From contig NZ_JBIBGL010000016.1 in assembly GCF_042956465.1 (NCBI RefSeq), positions 1-64,000 of the forward strand: a stretch of DNA of 64,000 nt. The letters run 5' to 3'. The stretch is from Embleya sp042956465 (GTDB lineage Bacteria; Actinomycetota; Actinomycetes; Streptomycetales; Streptomycetaceae). Below, in pieces: positions 33,876-43,112 of the stretch. A program made the translations under genes and the position numbers. The notes under the pieces are model-generated. The model searched no databases. It was given only the letters and a program-made list of their open reading frames with translations, and had not been told where the DNA came from. Each line of letters begins with the position of its first letter. Positions within the stretch are counted from its first letter, which is position 1.

Positions 33876-34646
33876 ATGGCGAGAACGTCGCGGACCGGGC
33901 CCGGCGCCACCCCCGGCCGACCGCCCACCGACGCGGGCGCCGACGTACCGGACCTGCCCACGCCGCCGTGGCGCCGGGGCCGGGCCAAACCGGTGCGCCC
34001 GCCGCTGAACCGGGCGTCGATCGTCCGGGCGGCGCTGGCCGTGCTGGACGAGGGCGGGCTCGAAGCGGTGAGCATGCGGCGGGTCGCCGACGAGTTGCAC
34101 ACCGGGCCGGCGTCGTTGTACGTCCACGTGTCGAGCAAGGAGGAACTGCTCGAACTCGTGCTGGACCACGTGCTCGGCGACGTGGTGATCCCGGTGCCGG
34201 ACCCCGAGCGCTGGCAGGCCCAACTCAAGGAGGTCGTGCTGGGCTTCCGGGCGGTGCTGGCCGCGCACAACGACCTGGGCCGGGCGGTGCTGGCGGCGAT
34301 CCCCTCCGGGCCCAATGCGCTGCGGATCAGCGAAGGGCTGCTGGCCGTCATGCGCGGCGGCGGTGTCCCCGAGCAGGCCAGCGCGTGGGTGCTGGACGTG
34401 CTTCAGCTCTACATCTCGGCCGATGTCTACGAGGCCGCGCTGCACCTGTCCCGGTCCGAGCACGGCGAGGATCCGATGGCGATGGCCCAGGCCTATCTCG
34501 GCGAGGTCATCGAGGCGCTACCGCGGGACCGCTTCCCGACCCTGACCGCGCTGAAGCCGCACATGACCAGCGGCGGCCGGATGGCCCGGGTCGAATTCGG
34601 CCTGGACGTCTTCATTCGCGGCCTGGCCGACATTCCCCGACCCTGA
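33876..34646 (+). CDS. TetR family regulator with TetR_C (tetracycline-repressor-like) C-domain
   Basis: This 256-residue repressor has an approximately 45-residue Pro/Arg-rich N-terminal tail, then the HTH (VSMRRVADELHTGPASLYVH) at about residues 65-90, and a C-terminal domain with LQLYISADVYEAAL helices. The GPASLYVHV variant is typical of the TetR_C-containing group that controls adjacent efflux pumps. The divergent DHA2 exporter shares the promoter region with paired dyads, so the protein probably represses both and is released by an exported drug-like ligand. Confidence 0.93.
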   Translation: MARTSRTGPGATPGRPPTDAGADVPDLPTPPWRRGRAKPVRPPLNRASIVRAALAVLDEGGLEAVSMRRVADELHTGPASLYVHVSSKEELLELVLDHVLGDVVIPVPDPERWQAQLKEVVLGFRAVLAAHNDLGRAVLAAIPSGPNALRISEGLLAVMRGGGVPEQASAWVLDVLQLYISADVYEAALHLSRSEHGEDPMAMAQAYLGEVIEALPRDRFPTLTALKPHMTSGGRMARVEFGLDVFIRGLADIPRP

Positions 34647-34794
34647 CCCGAACAGCACGCCGCCGACTCGGCGGCCGGCGTCGGTCGGGGTCGGGCAGTG
34701 CACGCGGGATCCGGGACGAGAGCCACGCGGACCGGGATCGGGCGAGCGCCGGTCGCCGGCGGCCGGCCGGTGACGACCAAGGCCCGGGCGACGG

Positions 34795-35283
34795 TCAGGA
34801 GTGTGGGGCCTCCATGGCCGGGCGCAGGCGCGCGAGCAGGGTGAACAGGGTCAGGCGCTCGTCGGGGGTGAGGGCGTCGAGTGCGGCGCGCGTGGTCTTC
34901 ATCTCGCTGCGGATGCGCCGGATCGTGGCGTGGCCCTCGTCGGTGGCCACCACGTTCTTGACCCGGCGGTCCTGGGGGTCGGGCTCGCGGCGGACCAGGC
35001 CGCGCGATTCGAGCCGGTCCACGATGCCGGTGACGTTCGAGGCGTCGCACACCAGGCGGTCGGCGAGTCCGCGCATCGGCAGCGGGCGGCGGAGCAGGGA
35101 GAGCGTCTTGGCCTGCACCGAGGTGAGGCCGTGCCGGCTGACCACGGCGGCGAAGTCGTGGAAGTACGCCGTCCCCACGGCGGCCATGGCGTCCATGATC
35201 TCGGCCGTGCTCGGGGCGGTGGGATCGACGTCGCCTGCCGTGGTGTCGGAGGTGGGGGCGTCGGTGTCCGCGGTGCTGCTCAT
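34795..35283 (-). CDS. MarR family transcriptional regulator
   Basis: This 162-residue winged-helix repressor has its recognition region in GLADRLVCDASNVTGIVDRL (about residues 72-91) and the wing at RREPDPQDRRVKNVVAT. A Thr/Asp/Ala-rich N-terminus of about 25 residues precedes the dimerisation helices. Its promoter region holds two copies of one operator (35305-35321 and 35374-35390), one close to each divergent start. It probably represses itself and the MFS-oxidoreductase genes on the plus strand. Confidence 0.93.
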   Translation of the reverse strand: MSSTADTDAPTSDTTAGDVDPTAPSTAEIMDAMAAVGTAYFHDFAAVVSRHGLTSVQAKTLSLLRRPLPMRGLADRLVCDASNVTGIVDRLESRGLVRREPDPQDRRVKNVVATDEGHATIRRIRSEMKTTRAALDALTPDERLTLFTLLARLRPAMEAPHS

Positions 35284-35301
35284 GGATCCAAGTTAACGCA
35301 A

Positions 35302-35324
35302 AAAGGTTGAGGACTTCAACCTTT
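35302..35324. promoter_or_regulatory. MarR operator site 1
   Basis: AAAGGTTGA and TCAACCTTT form a perfect 9-bp inverted repeat with a GGACT spacer, 19 bp upstream of the MarR start codon. Confidence 0.72.
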
Positions 35325-35373
35325 GAACTTGACGTAGCAATTTCCGAGTGTCTACGGTCGGATCCGTCGTATT

Positions 35374-35390
35374 ACTTGAAGTCTTCAACC
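35374..35390. promoter_or_regulatory. MarR operator site 2
   Basis: Read on the minus strand, GGTTGAAGACTTCAAG differs at one position from the 16-base core GGTTGAGGACTTCAAC-type sequence of site 1 up to its last base. Centres are about 69 bp apart. It contains the TTGAA-N3-TTCAA dyad. Confidence 0.7.
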
Positions 35391-35420
35391 ATCGATGCCG
35401 GCAAGCTTCACCTCGCCGCC

Positions 35421-35484
35421 GGAAGCCGCCCGAAGCCGGCCGAAGCCGCCCGAAGCCGGCCGAAGCCGGCCGAGCCGGCCGAAG
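35421..35484 (+). repeat. 10-bp tandem repeat in the leader of the MFS gene
   Basis: Six consecutive copies of CGAAGCCGSC (one shortened to 9 bp) lie between MarR operator 2 and the MFS start codon. A 10-bp period equals one helical turn and is out of phase with codons. Confidence 0.85.
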
Positions 35485-35532
35485 TCTCCGTCCCGAGCCC
35501 CGCTCGAAGTCCCCTCCCAGGAAGAGCACCCC

Positions 35533-37077
35533 GTGAGCCCCACCCCGCCCGGCAAGGGCATCGGCAGCGGGACCGGCCCTGATTCCGGCCCCGGTTCCGC
35601 CACCGCCTCCGCCTCCGCCGACAAGCGACGATCCGGTGCCCCGCTGATCCTCGCCCTGGGTCTGGCCGCCATGGTCGTCGCGATGGCGCAGACCCAGGTC
35701 ATCCCGATCCTCGGGCTGCTCCAGCAGGAGCTGGGCACCACACCCGCCGGCGTCGGCTGGGTGACCACCGCGACGCTGCTGTCCGCTGCGGTGTTCACCC
35801 CGCTGCTCGGCCGCTTCGGCGACCAGCACGGCAAGAAGCCGACGCTGATCGGCGTACTGATCGTGATGATCGCCGGCTCCGTGCTGGCGGCGGTCACGTC
35901 CTCGCTGCCGCTGCTGATCCTGGGCCGGGTGCTCCAGGGCGCGGCGACCGCGATCTTCCCGCTCGCGCTGTCGATCATTCGCGAGGAACTCCCGGTGGAG
36001 AAGCTGCCCGGTGCGATGTCGCTGATCAGCGGCACGCTCGCGTTCGGCAGCGGGCTCTCGCTGGTGGCCACCGGACTGCTCACCCGCGGCGACGACCCGA
36101 ACTACCACCTGGTCTTCTGGTTCTCCGCGCTCCTGTCCGCCGTCGCCCTGCTCGCGGTGATCCTGCGGGTGCCGGCCAGTCGCACCAAGGCGGGCGGCCG
36201 GATCGACCTGCTCGGCGCGGCCACCCTCGGCCTGTTCCTGGTGCTGCTGCTCCTGGGCATCTCGCAGGGCCACGAATGGGGCTGGGCATCCGGCCGGACC
36301 ATCGGCGCCTTCGTCGGGGCCGTGCTGATGGCCGGCGTGTGGGTCCAGGTCGAGCGCCGGGTCACCGACCCGCTGGTGGACCTGCGGATGTTCGTACACC
36401 GCCCGGTCCTGCTGACCAACCTGGCCGGCCTGTTCGTCGGCTTCGCCGCGTTCAGCCAGTTCATCGGCATCTCCTACCTGGTCCAGATGCCGGAGCGGCC
36501 GGCCGGCTACGGATTCACCGCGTCCGTGTTGCGGGCCTCGGTCGAATACCTGCTCCCGGGCGCGCTGATCTCGCTGCTCGCGGCCCCGCTGGGCGGTCTC
36601 CTGGTGGGCAGGATCGGTGCCCGGGTGACCCTGGCGATCGGCTCGGTGGTGGGTATCGTCGGCTTCGGGTGGCTCGCCTTCGGCCACGGCGCGTCCGCGT
36701 CGGTGATCCTCGCGGGCATGCTCACCGGCATCGCGATCTCCTTCGGATACGCGGCGATGCCCGCGTTGATCGTGGCCAACGTGCCGCACCACCAGACCGG
36801 CATCGCCAACGGCATCAACTCCATCTCGCGCAGCGTCGGCAGCTCGATCGCCAGCGCCGTGATCACCTCGCTGCTCGCGTCCGAGTCGGTCCCGGGCCTG
36901 CCTGCCGGCGTCCCGCCGATCCCGGCGGAGAGCCGGTTCACGCTGAGCTTCGTGATCGCCGGCGTGATGCTGCTCCTGGTCGTCGGGGTGGCGTTGCCGG
37001 GCCTGAAGCGGGTATCCGCCAGGGCCGAACCCGTGGCCGTCCCGGTACCGCAGGACCGGCAGTCCGTGGACGCCTGA
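35533..37077 (+). CDS. MFS transporter (14-TM efflux type)
   Basis: This 514-residue membrane protein resembles DHA2 exporters: VTTATLLSAAVFTPLLGRFG and GDQHGKKPTLIG correspond to helices 2-3 and their loop, and VLQGAATAIFPLALSIIREE to helix 4. About fourteen helices are predicted. A Gly/Ser/Ala-rich 35-residue tail leads. The GTG at 35533 with AGGAAG upstream was chosen; the in-frame ATG at 35395 would encode a Pro/Arg/Glu tail out of the tandem repeat and is judged untranslated. It is divergent from the MarR gene and followed after 153 bp by an oxidoreductase, likely co-regulated. Confidence 0.92.
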   Translation: MSPTPPGKGIGSGTGPDSGPGSATASASADKRRSGAPLILALGLAAMVVAMAQTQVIPILGLLQQELGTTPAGVGWVTTATLLSAAVFTPLLGRFGDQHGKKPTLIGVLIVMIAGSVLAAVTSSLPLLILGRVLQGAATAIFPLALSIIREELPVEKLPGAMSLISGTLAFGSGLSLVATGLLTRGDDPNYHLVFWFSALLSAVALLAVILRVPASRTKAGGRIDLLGAATLGLFLVLLLLGISQGHEWGWASGRTIGAFVGAVLMAGVWVQVERRVTDPLVDLRMFVHRPVLLTNLAGLFVGFAAFSQFIGISYLVQMPERPAGYGFTASVLRASVEYLLPGALISLLAAPLGGLLVGRIGARVTLAIGSVVGIVGFGWLAFGHGASASVILAGMLTGIAISFGYAAMPALIVANVPHHQTGIANGINSISRSVGSSIASAVITSLLASESVPGLPAGVPPIPAESRFTLSFVIAGVMLLLVVGVALPGLKRVSARAEPVAVPVPQDRQSVDA

Positions 37078-37079
37078 CG

Positions 37080-37180
37080 GACGAACCGCCGCACGCCGAC
37101 GGACAGGCCGTCACCGGGACGGACGGACGAGCCGCCACCCGGATGGACGGACAGCCACACGGACAGACGAACCGCCGCAC
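37080..37180 (+). repeat. Degenerate direct repeats between MFS and oxidoreductase genes
   Basis: The 15-mer GACGAACCGCCGCAC occurs at 37080-37094 and again at 37166-37180, and a variant GACGAGCCGCCACC at 37126. GGACGGACAG-type units fill the space between. No dyad or gene is seen. Confidence 0.6.
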
Positions 37181-37230
37181 CGACGCCCCGCCTCCCGACC
37201 CACTCCCACCGTCGAGAAAGGCCACCTCCG

Positions 37231-38250
<1,020 letters not shown>

Positions 38251-38273
38251 TGCCGTGGGCGGATCCGGACCTG

Positions 38274-38313
38274 CCGAGGGGCCGCGCGTGAGGGTGGACG
38301 CGCGGCCCCTCGG
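38274..38313. terminator. Bidirectional terminator after oxidoreductase
   Basis: A perfect 15-bp stem (38274-38288 with 38299-38313) with a 10-nt loop stands between the plus-strand oxidoreductase and the minus-strand CHRD lipoprotein gene, followed by CCTTTCC on the plus side. Confidence 0.9.
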
Positions 38314-38359
38314 GGCCTTTCCGGGGTGGCAACCCGGGACGCCGGGGCGGCAGTTCCGG

Positions 38360-39823
38360 TCAGCCGAGGAACAGATAGTCGGCCTGGTAGGGCACCTCGG
38401 CGGTGGGCCGGCTCGCCGGGTCGCACGTGCCGGCCGGCGCCACGCCGCCCTGTGTGTTCAGCCGCAACACCTGGGTGGTCGCAAAGAGCAGCCCCGGCTT
38501 GCCGGTCCGGGTCGCGTTCAGCACCAACTCGGGGATGTTGCCGTCACCGTTGGGCAGCCTGGTTGCCACCGCACCGGTCACCGCGCTGCCGTCCGGAGCG
38601 ATCCACTGTGGCGGTCCGGCCGTCGGGTTCACGAAGCTGTGCTTGAGGTCGCCCTGAAGCTTGGCGGCCACGTCGAGCTGGGTGAACGCGCTGATGCCGT
38701 CCTTGGTCGTGCACCGGTAGATCTGCTTGCCGGCAACCACCGACAGGTTCAGCGCCGGCGACTTCGGGATCACCTTCCGGTCCAGTTGCCCGCGCACCGC
38801 GCCGCCCGGGAACTCGGCCGTGTGCAGGTTGGTGTAGTAGTTCGCGGGCGTCGCGTCGATCCGCTCGACCACGGCCGGGTCGATCCCCTCCACGGTGCCC
38901 GCCAGGCCGGTGACCGACTGCGGCAACCCGCCCCTCGCGTCGAACAGCGGAGCGACCACGTCGCCGTTGCTGCCGGCCGCCGCCTTGTGCAGGTGGCCCA
39001 GCGTGGGTGGGGCCACGCCGGTCCAACTGAACGACCAATCGAGGCAGTTGCCCCACGGGCGCACCGAGGTGTCGGCGCGGCCGTTCGGGTCGCCGGTCTT
39101 CTTGCCCTCGGCGTTCCGCACCTCCTGCTTGCCCGTCGCCTCGGCGGGCAGTGTGCCGTTCTTGAGCACGCTGTTCACGTCGACCGGACGGGCGAGCCCG
39201 ACCAACTGCCCGCGGATCGCGCCGCCGGGGAACTCGCCGGTGTGCACGTTGAAGTACAGGCTCGCCGGGTCGGCCTTGATCTTCTCCAGCAGCGCGGCGT
39301 CGGTGACCTTGACGCTCCCGGTGACCGCGTTCGCGGTACCGGGCAGCACCGATGCGAAGAACGACACCTTCACCTCGCCGTTCCCGCCCTTGCCGCCCAG
39401 GTGCAGGTGAGCCGCGGTCGGCGCGCCGATGCCCTCCCAGCGGATCCCGAAGGTCACCTGGTCGCCCTTGATCCGGACCAGCGCGGTGCCCTTGCCGTCC
39501 TGATCGCCGACCGCCGCATTACCGCCGGGGACCTCGTTCGCGCCGGACAGGCCCGCGGCGAAGAAGGTCTCCTCGCCGGTCGCGGGTTCGGCCGCGCCGG
39601 TGGTGGTGCGGTCGGAGGCGGGGACCGCGCCGCCGTGCTCGGTGCCGTGCTCCGAGCCGTGTTCGCCGCCGGGCGAGCCGGGGTCGTTGGCGCCCCTGGC
39701 CACGTTGACCGAATCGGTCTTCGTGGTACCGGACTTGGTATCCGAGGACGAGCAACCGGTGACGGATAGCGCGAGACCGGCGGCGAGGGCGATGGTGGGC
39801 AGCGTGTACCTGCGTGCGGACAT
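38360..39823 (-). CDS. Lipoprotein with two CHRD domains and a C-terminal DUF3455 domain
   Basis: This 487-residue exported lipoprotein has the lipobox LSVTGC (Cys24). A His/Gly/Glu-rich linker follows. Two CHRD repeats are visible, each with the AHLH or GHLH motif and the close HTGEFPGGAIRGQL or HTAEFPGGAVRGQL. The C-terminal 160 residues match DUF3455: AGKQIYRCTTKDG, GPPQWIAPDGSAVTG and NTQGGVAPAGTCD, ending YQADYLFLG. CHRD domains occur in extracellular proteins, and combination with DUF3455 in one polypeptide is unusual. The ATG at 39823 follows GGGGAGA. Its function is unknown; metal or ligand binding at the cell surface is a guess from the conserved His residues. Confidence 0.88.
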   Translation of the reverse strand: MSARRYTLPTIALAAGLALSVTGCSSSDTKSGTTKTDSVNVARGANDPGSPGGEHGSEHGTEHGGAVPASDRTTTGAAEPATGEETFFAAGLSGANEVPGGNAAVGDQDGKGTALVRIKGDQVTFGIRWEGIGAPTAAHLHLGGKGGNGEVKVSFFASVLPGTANAVTGSVKVTDAALLEKIKADPASLYFNVHTGEFPGGAIRGQLVGLARPVDVNSVLKNGTLPAEATGKQEVRNAEGKKTGDPNGRADTSVRPWGNCLDWSFSWTGVAPPTLGHLHKAAAGSNGDVVAPLFDARGGLPQSVTGLAGTVEGIDPAVVERIDATPANYYTNLHTAEFPGGAVRGQLDRKVIPKSPALNLSVVAGKQIYRCTTKDGISAFTQLDVAAKLQGDLKHSFVNPTAGPPQWIAPDGSAVTGAVATRLPNGDGNIPELVLNATRTGKPGLLFATTQVLRLNTQGGVAPAGTCDPASRPTAEVPYQADYLFLG

Positions 39824-40086
39824 GACGTATCTCCCCGAGGACATGGGTCGGTGAATTCGCGTGCCTGGAAGGGCCGGGCCTCGTCCGCGTCGATGGCGCG
39901 GGGGCGCGCGGGCCGGTGGTGGTGCGGTGGCGTGGTGCCGTGGGTTACCGGCGGTGTGGCTCGGCAACTCGGCCGTGCCGCCCGGGGGTCGACCGGGATG
40001 GCGAGGCCGGGACGGCGTCTCGATCGACGTGCCCCACGGTCGGGTCGGCATCGACGGCGCGAGCGGGCCGTCGGTGCTCGGGTCGA

Positions 40087-40698
40087 TCAGTTGCCGTAAC
40101 CGCCGCTGCCGGTCGAGGGCTTGTCGGTCTGCGGCGCCGTGCTCGCCGCGGCGCCGGCCTTCTTGCCGTCGGGGGTCACCGCGAACCAAGTGCCGTTCAC
40201 ACCCTGGCCCTTGGTGTCACCGGGCTTGGCGTCGGCCGCGAACCGGTAGACCGGCCAGCCGCCGATGGTGACCTGGGTGCTGCCGTCGCCGCGGGTGACG
40301 CTGCCGACCGCGGACTGCTCGATGCCGTTGACCGTCACACCGCCGGTGGTGGTGACCGCGGGCCACTTCACGAGGCAGTCGCCGTCGCAGTTCGACTTGG
40401 CCGGCTTGGCGGTGTCCTTGTCGAAGCGGTACAGAGTGAAGCCGGCGTCGTCGGTGACGATCGCACCGAGCTTGGCGTCGGTGCCCGCCTTCAACACGGC
40501 CTTGCCCGCCGTGCCGTTCGCGCTCTGGCCGGGTGCGGCGGGTGTGCCGGGCGTGGTCTGCGCGGGCCGGGACTGCTGCGTGGTGGTGTCGGCGGCCTTG
40601 TCGTCGTCCTTCGAGTCGCCGCCACAGGCGGACAGACCCAGGCCGAGTGCGCCGGCGACGGCGACGGCGACGATGCTGCGGGTGCTGAAAACAGGCAT
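40087..40698 (-). CDS. Lipoprotein with Yx(FWY)xxD repeats (secreted repeat family)
   Basis: This 203-residue lipoprotein has lipobox GLSAC (Cys25), an Asp/Lys/Thr/Gln-rich linker, and two copies of the short secreted repeat: GFTLYRFDKDTAKPAKSNCD with CDGDCLVKWPAV, and WPVYRFAADAKPGDTKGQ with TWFAVTPDG. This family is common in streptomycetes; some members are suspected to handle electrons or haem, but no activity is established. The ATG at 40698 lies shortly after a low-complexity region. It is separated from the CHRD lipoprotein by 263 bp in which no gene or strong hairpin was found. Confidence 0.9.
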   Translation of the reverse strand: MPVFSTRSIVAVAVAGALGLGLSACGGDSKDDDKAADTTTQQSRPAQTTPGTPAAPGQSANGTAGKAVLKAGTDAKLGAIVTDDAGFTLYRFDKDTAKPAKSNCDGDCLVKWPAVTTTGGVTVNGIEQSAVGSVTRGDGSTQVTIGGWPVYRFAADAKPGDTKGQGVNGTWFAVTPDGKKAGAAASTAPQTDKPSTGSGGYGN

Positions 40699-40903
40699 GG
40701 TGAACCCCCGGGAGATGATCGATGGTTTTGACGAACGGCGGTACGGGAGACGGGTTTCGGGTTCCGTTCCCGAGTCGGCCGGCGCTGGTGCCGGTCGCTG
40801 CGCGAGCCTCGTTGCGCGTCGACATCCAGCAGTACGGGGGAGGGGTCGAAGAGGGTTCAACGTCGCCGAAAGTTTTTTTCGAGGATTGCCGACCGAACCC
40901 GAA

Positions 40904-40935
40904 CCGGCCCCGGCGAAAACCTTCGCCGGGGCCGG
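40904..40935 (-). terminator. Terminator of zinc-finger SDR gene
   Basis: A perfect 14-bp stem (40904-40917 with 40922-40935) with an AACC tetraloop lies 18 bp beyond the SDR stop codon on the minus strand. Confidence 0.9.
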
Positions 40936-40953
40936 AACGTGCAGGTGGGCGGC

Positions 40954-42423
40954 CTACCAGGCGGCCGGTGCGTAGTCCTTGAGGAAGCAGCCGTACAGGT
41001 CCTCGCCGGCCTCGCCGCGCACGATCGGGTCGTACACCCGCGCGGCGCCGTCGACCAGGTCGAGCGGCGCGTGGAAGCCCTCGTCGGCGAGCCGCATCTT
41101 CTGCGGGTGCGGGCGCTCGTCGGTGATCCAGCCGGTGTCCACGGCCGTCATCAGGATGCCGTCGGAGAGCATCTCCTCGGCGCTGGTGCGGGTCAGCATG
41201 TTCAGCGCGGCCTTGGCCATGTTGGTGTGCGGGTGGCCCGGGCCCTTGTAGCCGCGGCTGAACTGGCCCTCCATCGCGGACACGTTGACCACGTACTTGC
41301 GGCGGGCCTTGGCCGCGGCCATCGCCGGGCGCAGCCGGCTGACCAGGACGAACGGCGCGGTCACGTTGCACAGTTGCACTTCGAGCAGTTCTACCGGGTC
41401 CACCTCGTGCACCCGCTGCGTCCAGCTGTTCACCGGGTCCAGGTCGGGCACCAGGCCGCCCGCGTCGATCGCGGTGCCGGTCTCGATCCGGGCCGGCGAG
41501 GCCGAGCCGCTGGTCAGCGCGAGCGCGGTGAGCGCCTGCGGGGTCAGCGCTTGGTCCTCCGAGCGGGACTGGCCGGGCAGCAACACGTGGCCACTGCCGC
41601 CGATGTGGCCGAACGAGACCATCTCCGGCAACTCGCCGGCCGGCAGCGGCGCGGCCTCGGCGGCGGCCAACGCGGCGTACGCCTGCGGGGTCCGGCGGAC
41701 CGTCTGGGCGGCGTTGTTGATCAGGATGTCCAACGGACCGGCCTCGGCCACCGAGTCGGCCAGGGCGACCACCTGGGCCGGGTCGCGCAGGTCTATCCCG
41801 GCGATCTTGAGCCGGTGCAGCCAGTCCGCGCTGTCCGGCATCGCGGCGAATCGGCGGATCGCGTCGTTGGGAAAGCGGGTGGTGATCGTGGTGTGCGCGC
41901 CGTCGCGGAGCAGCCGCAGCGCGATGTACATGCCGATCTTGGCCCGGCCGCCGGTGAGCAGGGCGCGGCGGCCGGTCAGGTCGGTGCGCTGGTCGCGGCG
42001 GGCCCGGTTCTCGGCGGCGCACTCGGGACACAGCTGGTGGTAGAAGGCGTCCACCTCGCGGTAGCGCTTCTTGCAGATGTAGCAGGCCCGGGCGCGTTCG
42101 AGCACGCCGGCGATCTCGGTCGTGGTGACCGTGGTCAGGGCGATGCCCAGCGTCTCGTCGTCGATCCGCCCCGGCGCGCCCGTCGCGGTGGCGGCGGTGA
42201 CCGCCTCGTCGTTGGCGATCACCCGGTCCCGGCGCTCCTTGCGCCGCCGCTCCTTGACGCTCTTGTAGATGGCGGCGGTGGCCCGCCGGATCCGCACCGC
42301 GTCCGGGTGCTCGACGTCCAGGTCCTCGACCTCGGCGAGCACGCTCAGGCACAGCTCCATACGCGCGGGGTCGATCCCCTCCGCCACGCTCGTGTCCGCC
42401 TGAATCTCGCTACTCGCTGTCAT
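40954..42423 (-). CDS. SDR-family protein with N-terminal zinc-ribbon-like domain, catalytic Tyr absent
   Basis: This 489-residue protein has a helical N-terminus, then a four-Cys motif (C114-x2-C117, C132-x2-C135) likely binding zinc, and a short-chain dehydrogenase domain from about residue 150. The nucleotide motif is TGGRAKIG at 157-164 and NNAA follows at 236-239. Ser382 is present in VVNVSAMEG, but the YxxxK position reads TNMAK, giving Thr400 in place of Tyr, with Lys404 kept. A large insert separates the NNAA and serine strands. The protein may therefore be a non-classical reductase or a regulator that binds NAD(P). It is monocistronic. Confidence 0.88.
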   Translation of the reverse strand: MTASSEIQADTSVAEGIDPARMELCLSVLAEVEDLDVEHPDAVRIRRATAAIYKSVKERRRKERRDRVIANDEAVTAATATGAPGRIDDETLGIALTTVTTTEIAGVLERARACYICKKRYREVDAFYHQLCPECAAENRARRDQRTDLTGRRALLTGGRAKIGMYIALRLLRDGAHTTITTRFPNDAIRRFAAMPDSADWLHRLKIAGIDLRDPAQVVALADSVAEAGPLDILINNAAQTVRRTPQAYAALAAAEAAPLPAGELPEMVSFGHIGGSGHVLLPGQSRSEDQALTPQALTALALTSGSASPARIETGTAIDAGGLVPDLDPVNSWTQRVHEVDPVELLEVQLCNVTAPFVLVSRLRPAMAAAKARRKYVVNVSAMEGQFSRGYKGPGHPHTNMAKAALNMLTRTSAEEMLSDGILMTAVDTGWITDERPHPQKMRLADEGFHAPLDLVDGAARVYDPIVRGEAGEDLYGCFLKDYAPAAW

Positions 42424-42698
42424 CGCCGTTGCCGTTTCCTGTGTTCGCCGCCACCACAAAACCCCGGCGAAACTCTACGTCGTGCCGGGACCTGGACCAA
42501 TTCCCGCGCCCGCGGGCCCGGGTGGGCCGGCGTTCGGGCACTTGCGCGTCACGCACCGCCACGGCGCCGGTGCGGGCGGCGCGCGCCACGGCCCGCCGGC
42601 CCCGCGGTGCCGGGGCGTCGGCGCGGCCCCCTCGACCGCGCGGGTCGCGCCCCCGGACCCCCCGTGCGGCCCGGGGGCGCGACGTTCTCCGGCGTGGC
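42424..42698. other. Intergenic region with terminator
   Basis: The 275 bp between the SDR start and the PPOX stop hold the SDR promoter and a GC-rich terminator. No gene is seen. Confidence 0.6.
42644..42683 (-). terminator. Terminator of PPOX-class protein gene
   Basis: A perfect 13-bp stem (42644-42656 with 42671-42683) with a 14-nt loop lies 15 bp after the minus-strand stop codon. Confidence 0.85.
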
Positions 42699-43112
42699 TC
42701 AGGTGCGGGACCAGCCGTAGGTGCGCTCGACGGTGACGCGGATGACGACGCGGTGCTCCGCGGCCATCACGGCGCGGTACTCGGTCCAGTCCGGGTGCTC
42801 GCCGACGATCCGGCGGTAGACCTCGACCAGTTCGTCGGCCGTCGGATCGTCGGGGGAGCGGCATTCGGCGCCGATCTCGGCGAGGCCTTCGGCGACCAGG
42901 TAGCCGGCGTAGTCGGGAGCGGTGACCAGGAAGCTCGCGCGCGGGTCGCGGGCCAGGTTGCGGGTCTTGGCCCGGTCCGCGGTGGCCGAGATGCGGATCA
43001 ACCGGCGGTCCGGCTCCCAGAGGTAGGAGACCGGGGAGAGCTGGGGGCGGCCGTCCCGCTTGAGGGTGGTGAGGACCCCGCGTCGGTCGGTGCCGAGGAG
43101 TTCCGTGTCCAT
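42699..43112 (-). CDS. PPOX-class F420- or FMN-dependent oxidoreductase
   Basis: This 137-residue split-barrel flavin/deazaflavin enzyme reduces small ligands with F420H2 or FMN. The barrel start is GVLTTLKRDGRPQLSPVSYL, followed by KTRNLARDPRASFLVTAPDY and the C-terminal VIRVTVERTYGWSR. Members are frequent in F420-producing actinomycetes. The start ATG at 43112 is fixed by the conserved N-terminus. It overlaps the end of the upstream YczE-like membrane protein gene by 115 bp in another frame. Both probably come from one transcript divergent from a MarR regulator. Confidence 0.9.
   Translation of the reverse strand: MDTELLGTDRRGVLTTLKRDGRPQLSPVSYLWEPDRRLIRISATADRAKTRNLARDPRASFLVTAPDYAGYLVAEGLAEIGAECRSPDDPTADELVEVYRRIVGEHPDWTEYRAVMAAEHRVVIRVTVERTYGWSRT

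Noticed and set aside
35421..35484. N-terminal Pro/Glu repeat region of the MFS protein
   Set aside because: A 10-bp period is out of codon phase, and a GTG with ribosome site lies downstream at 35533.
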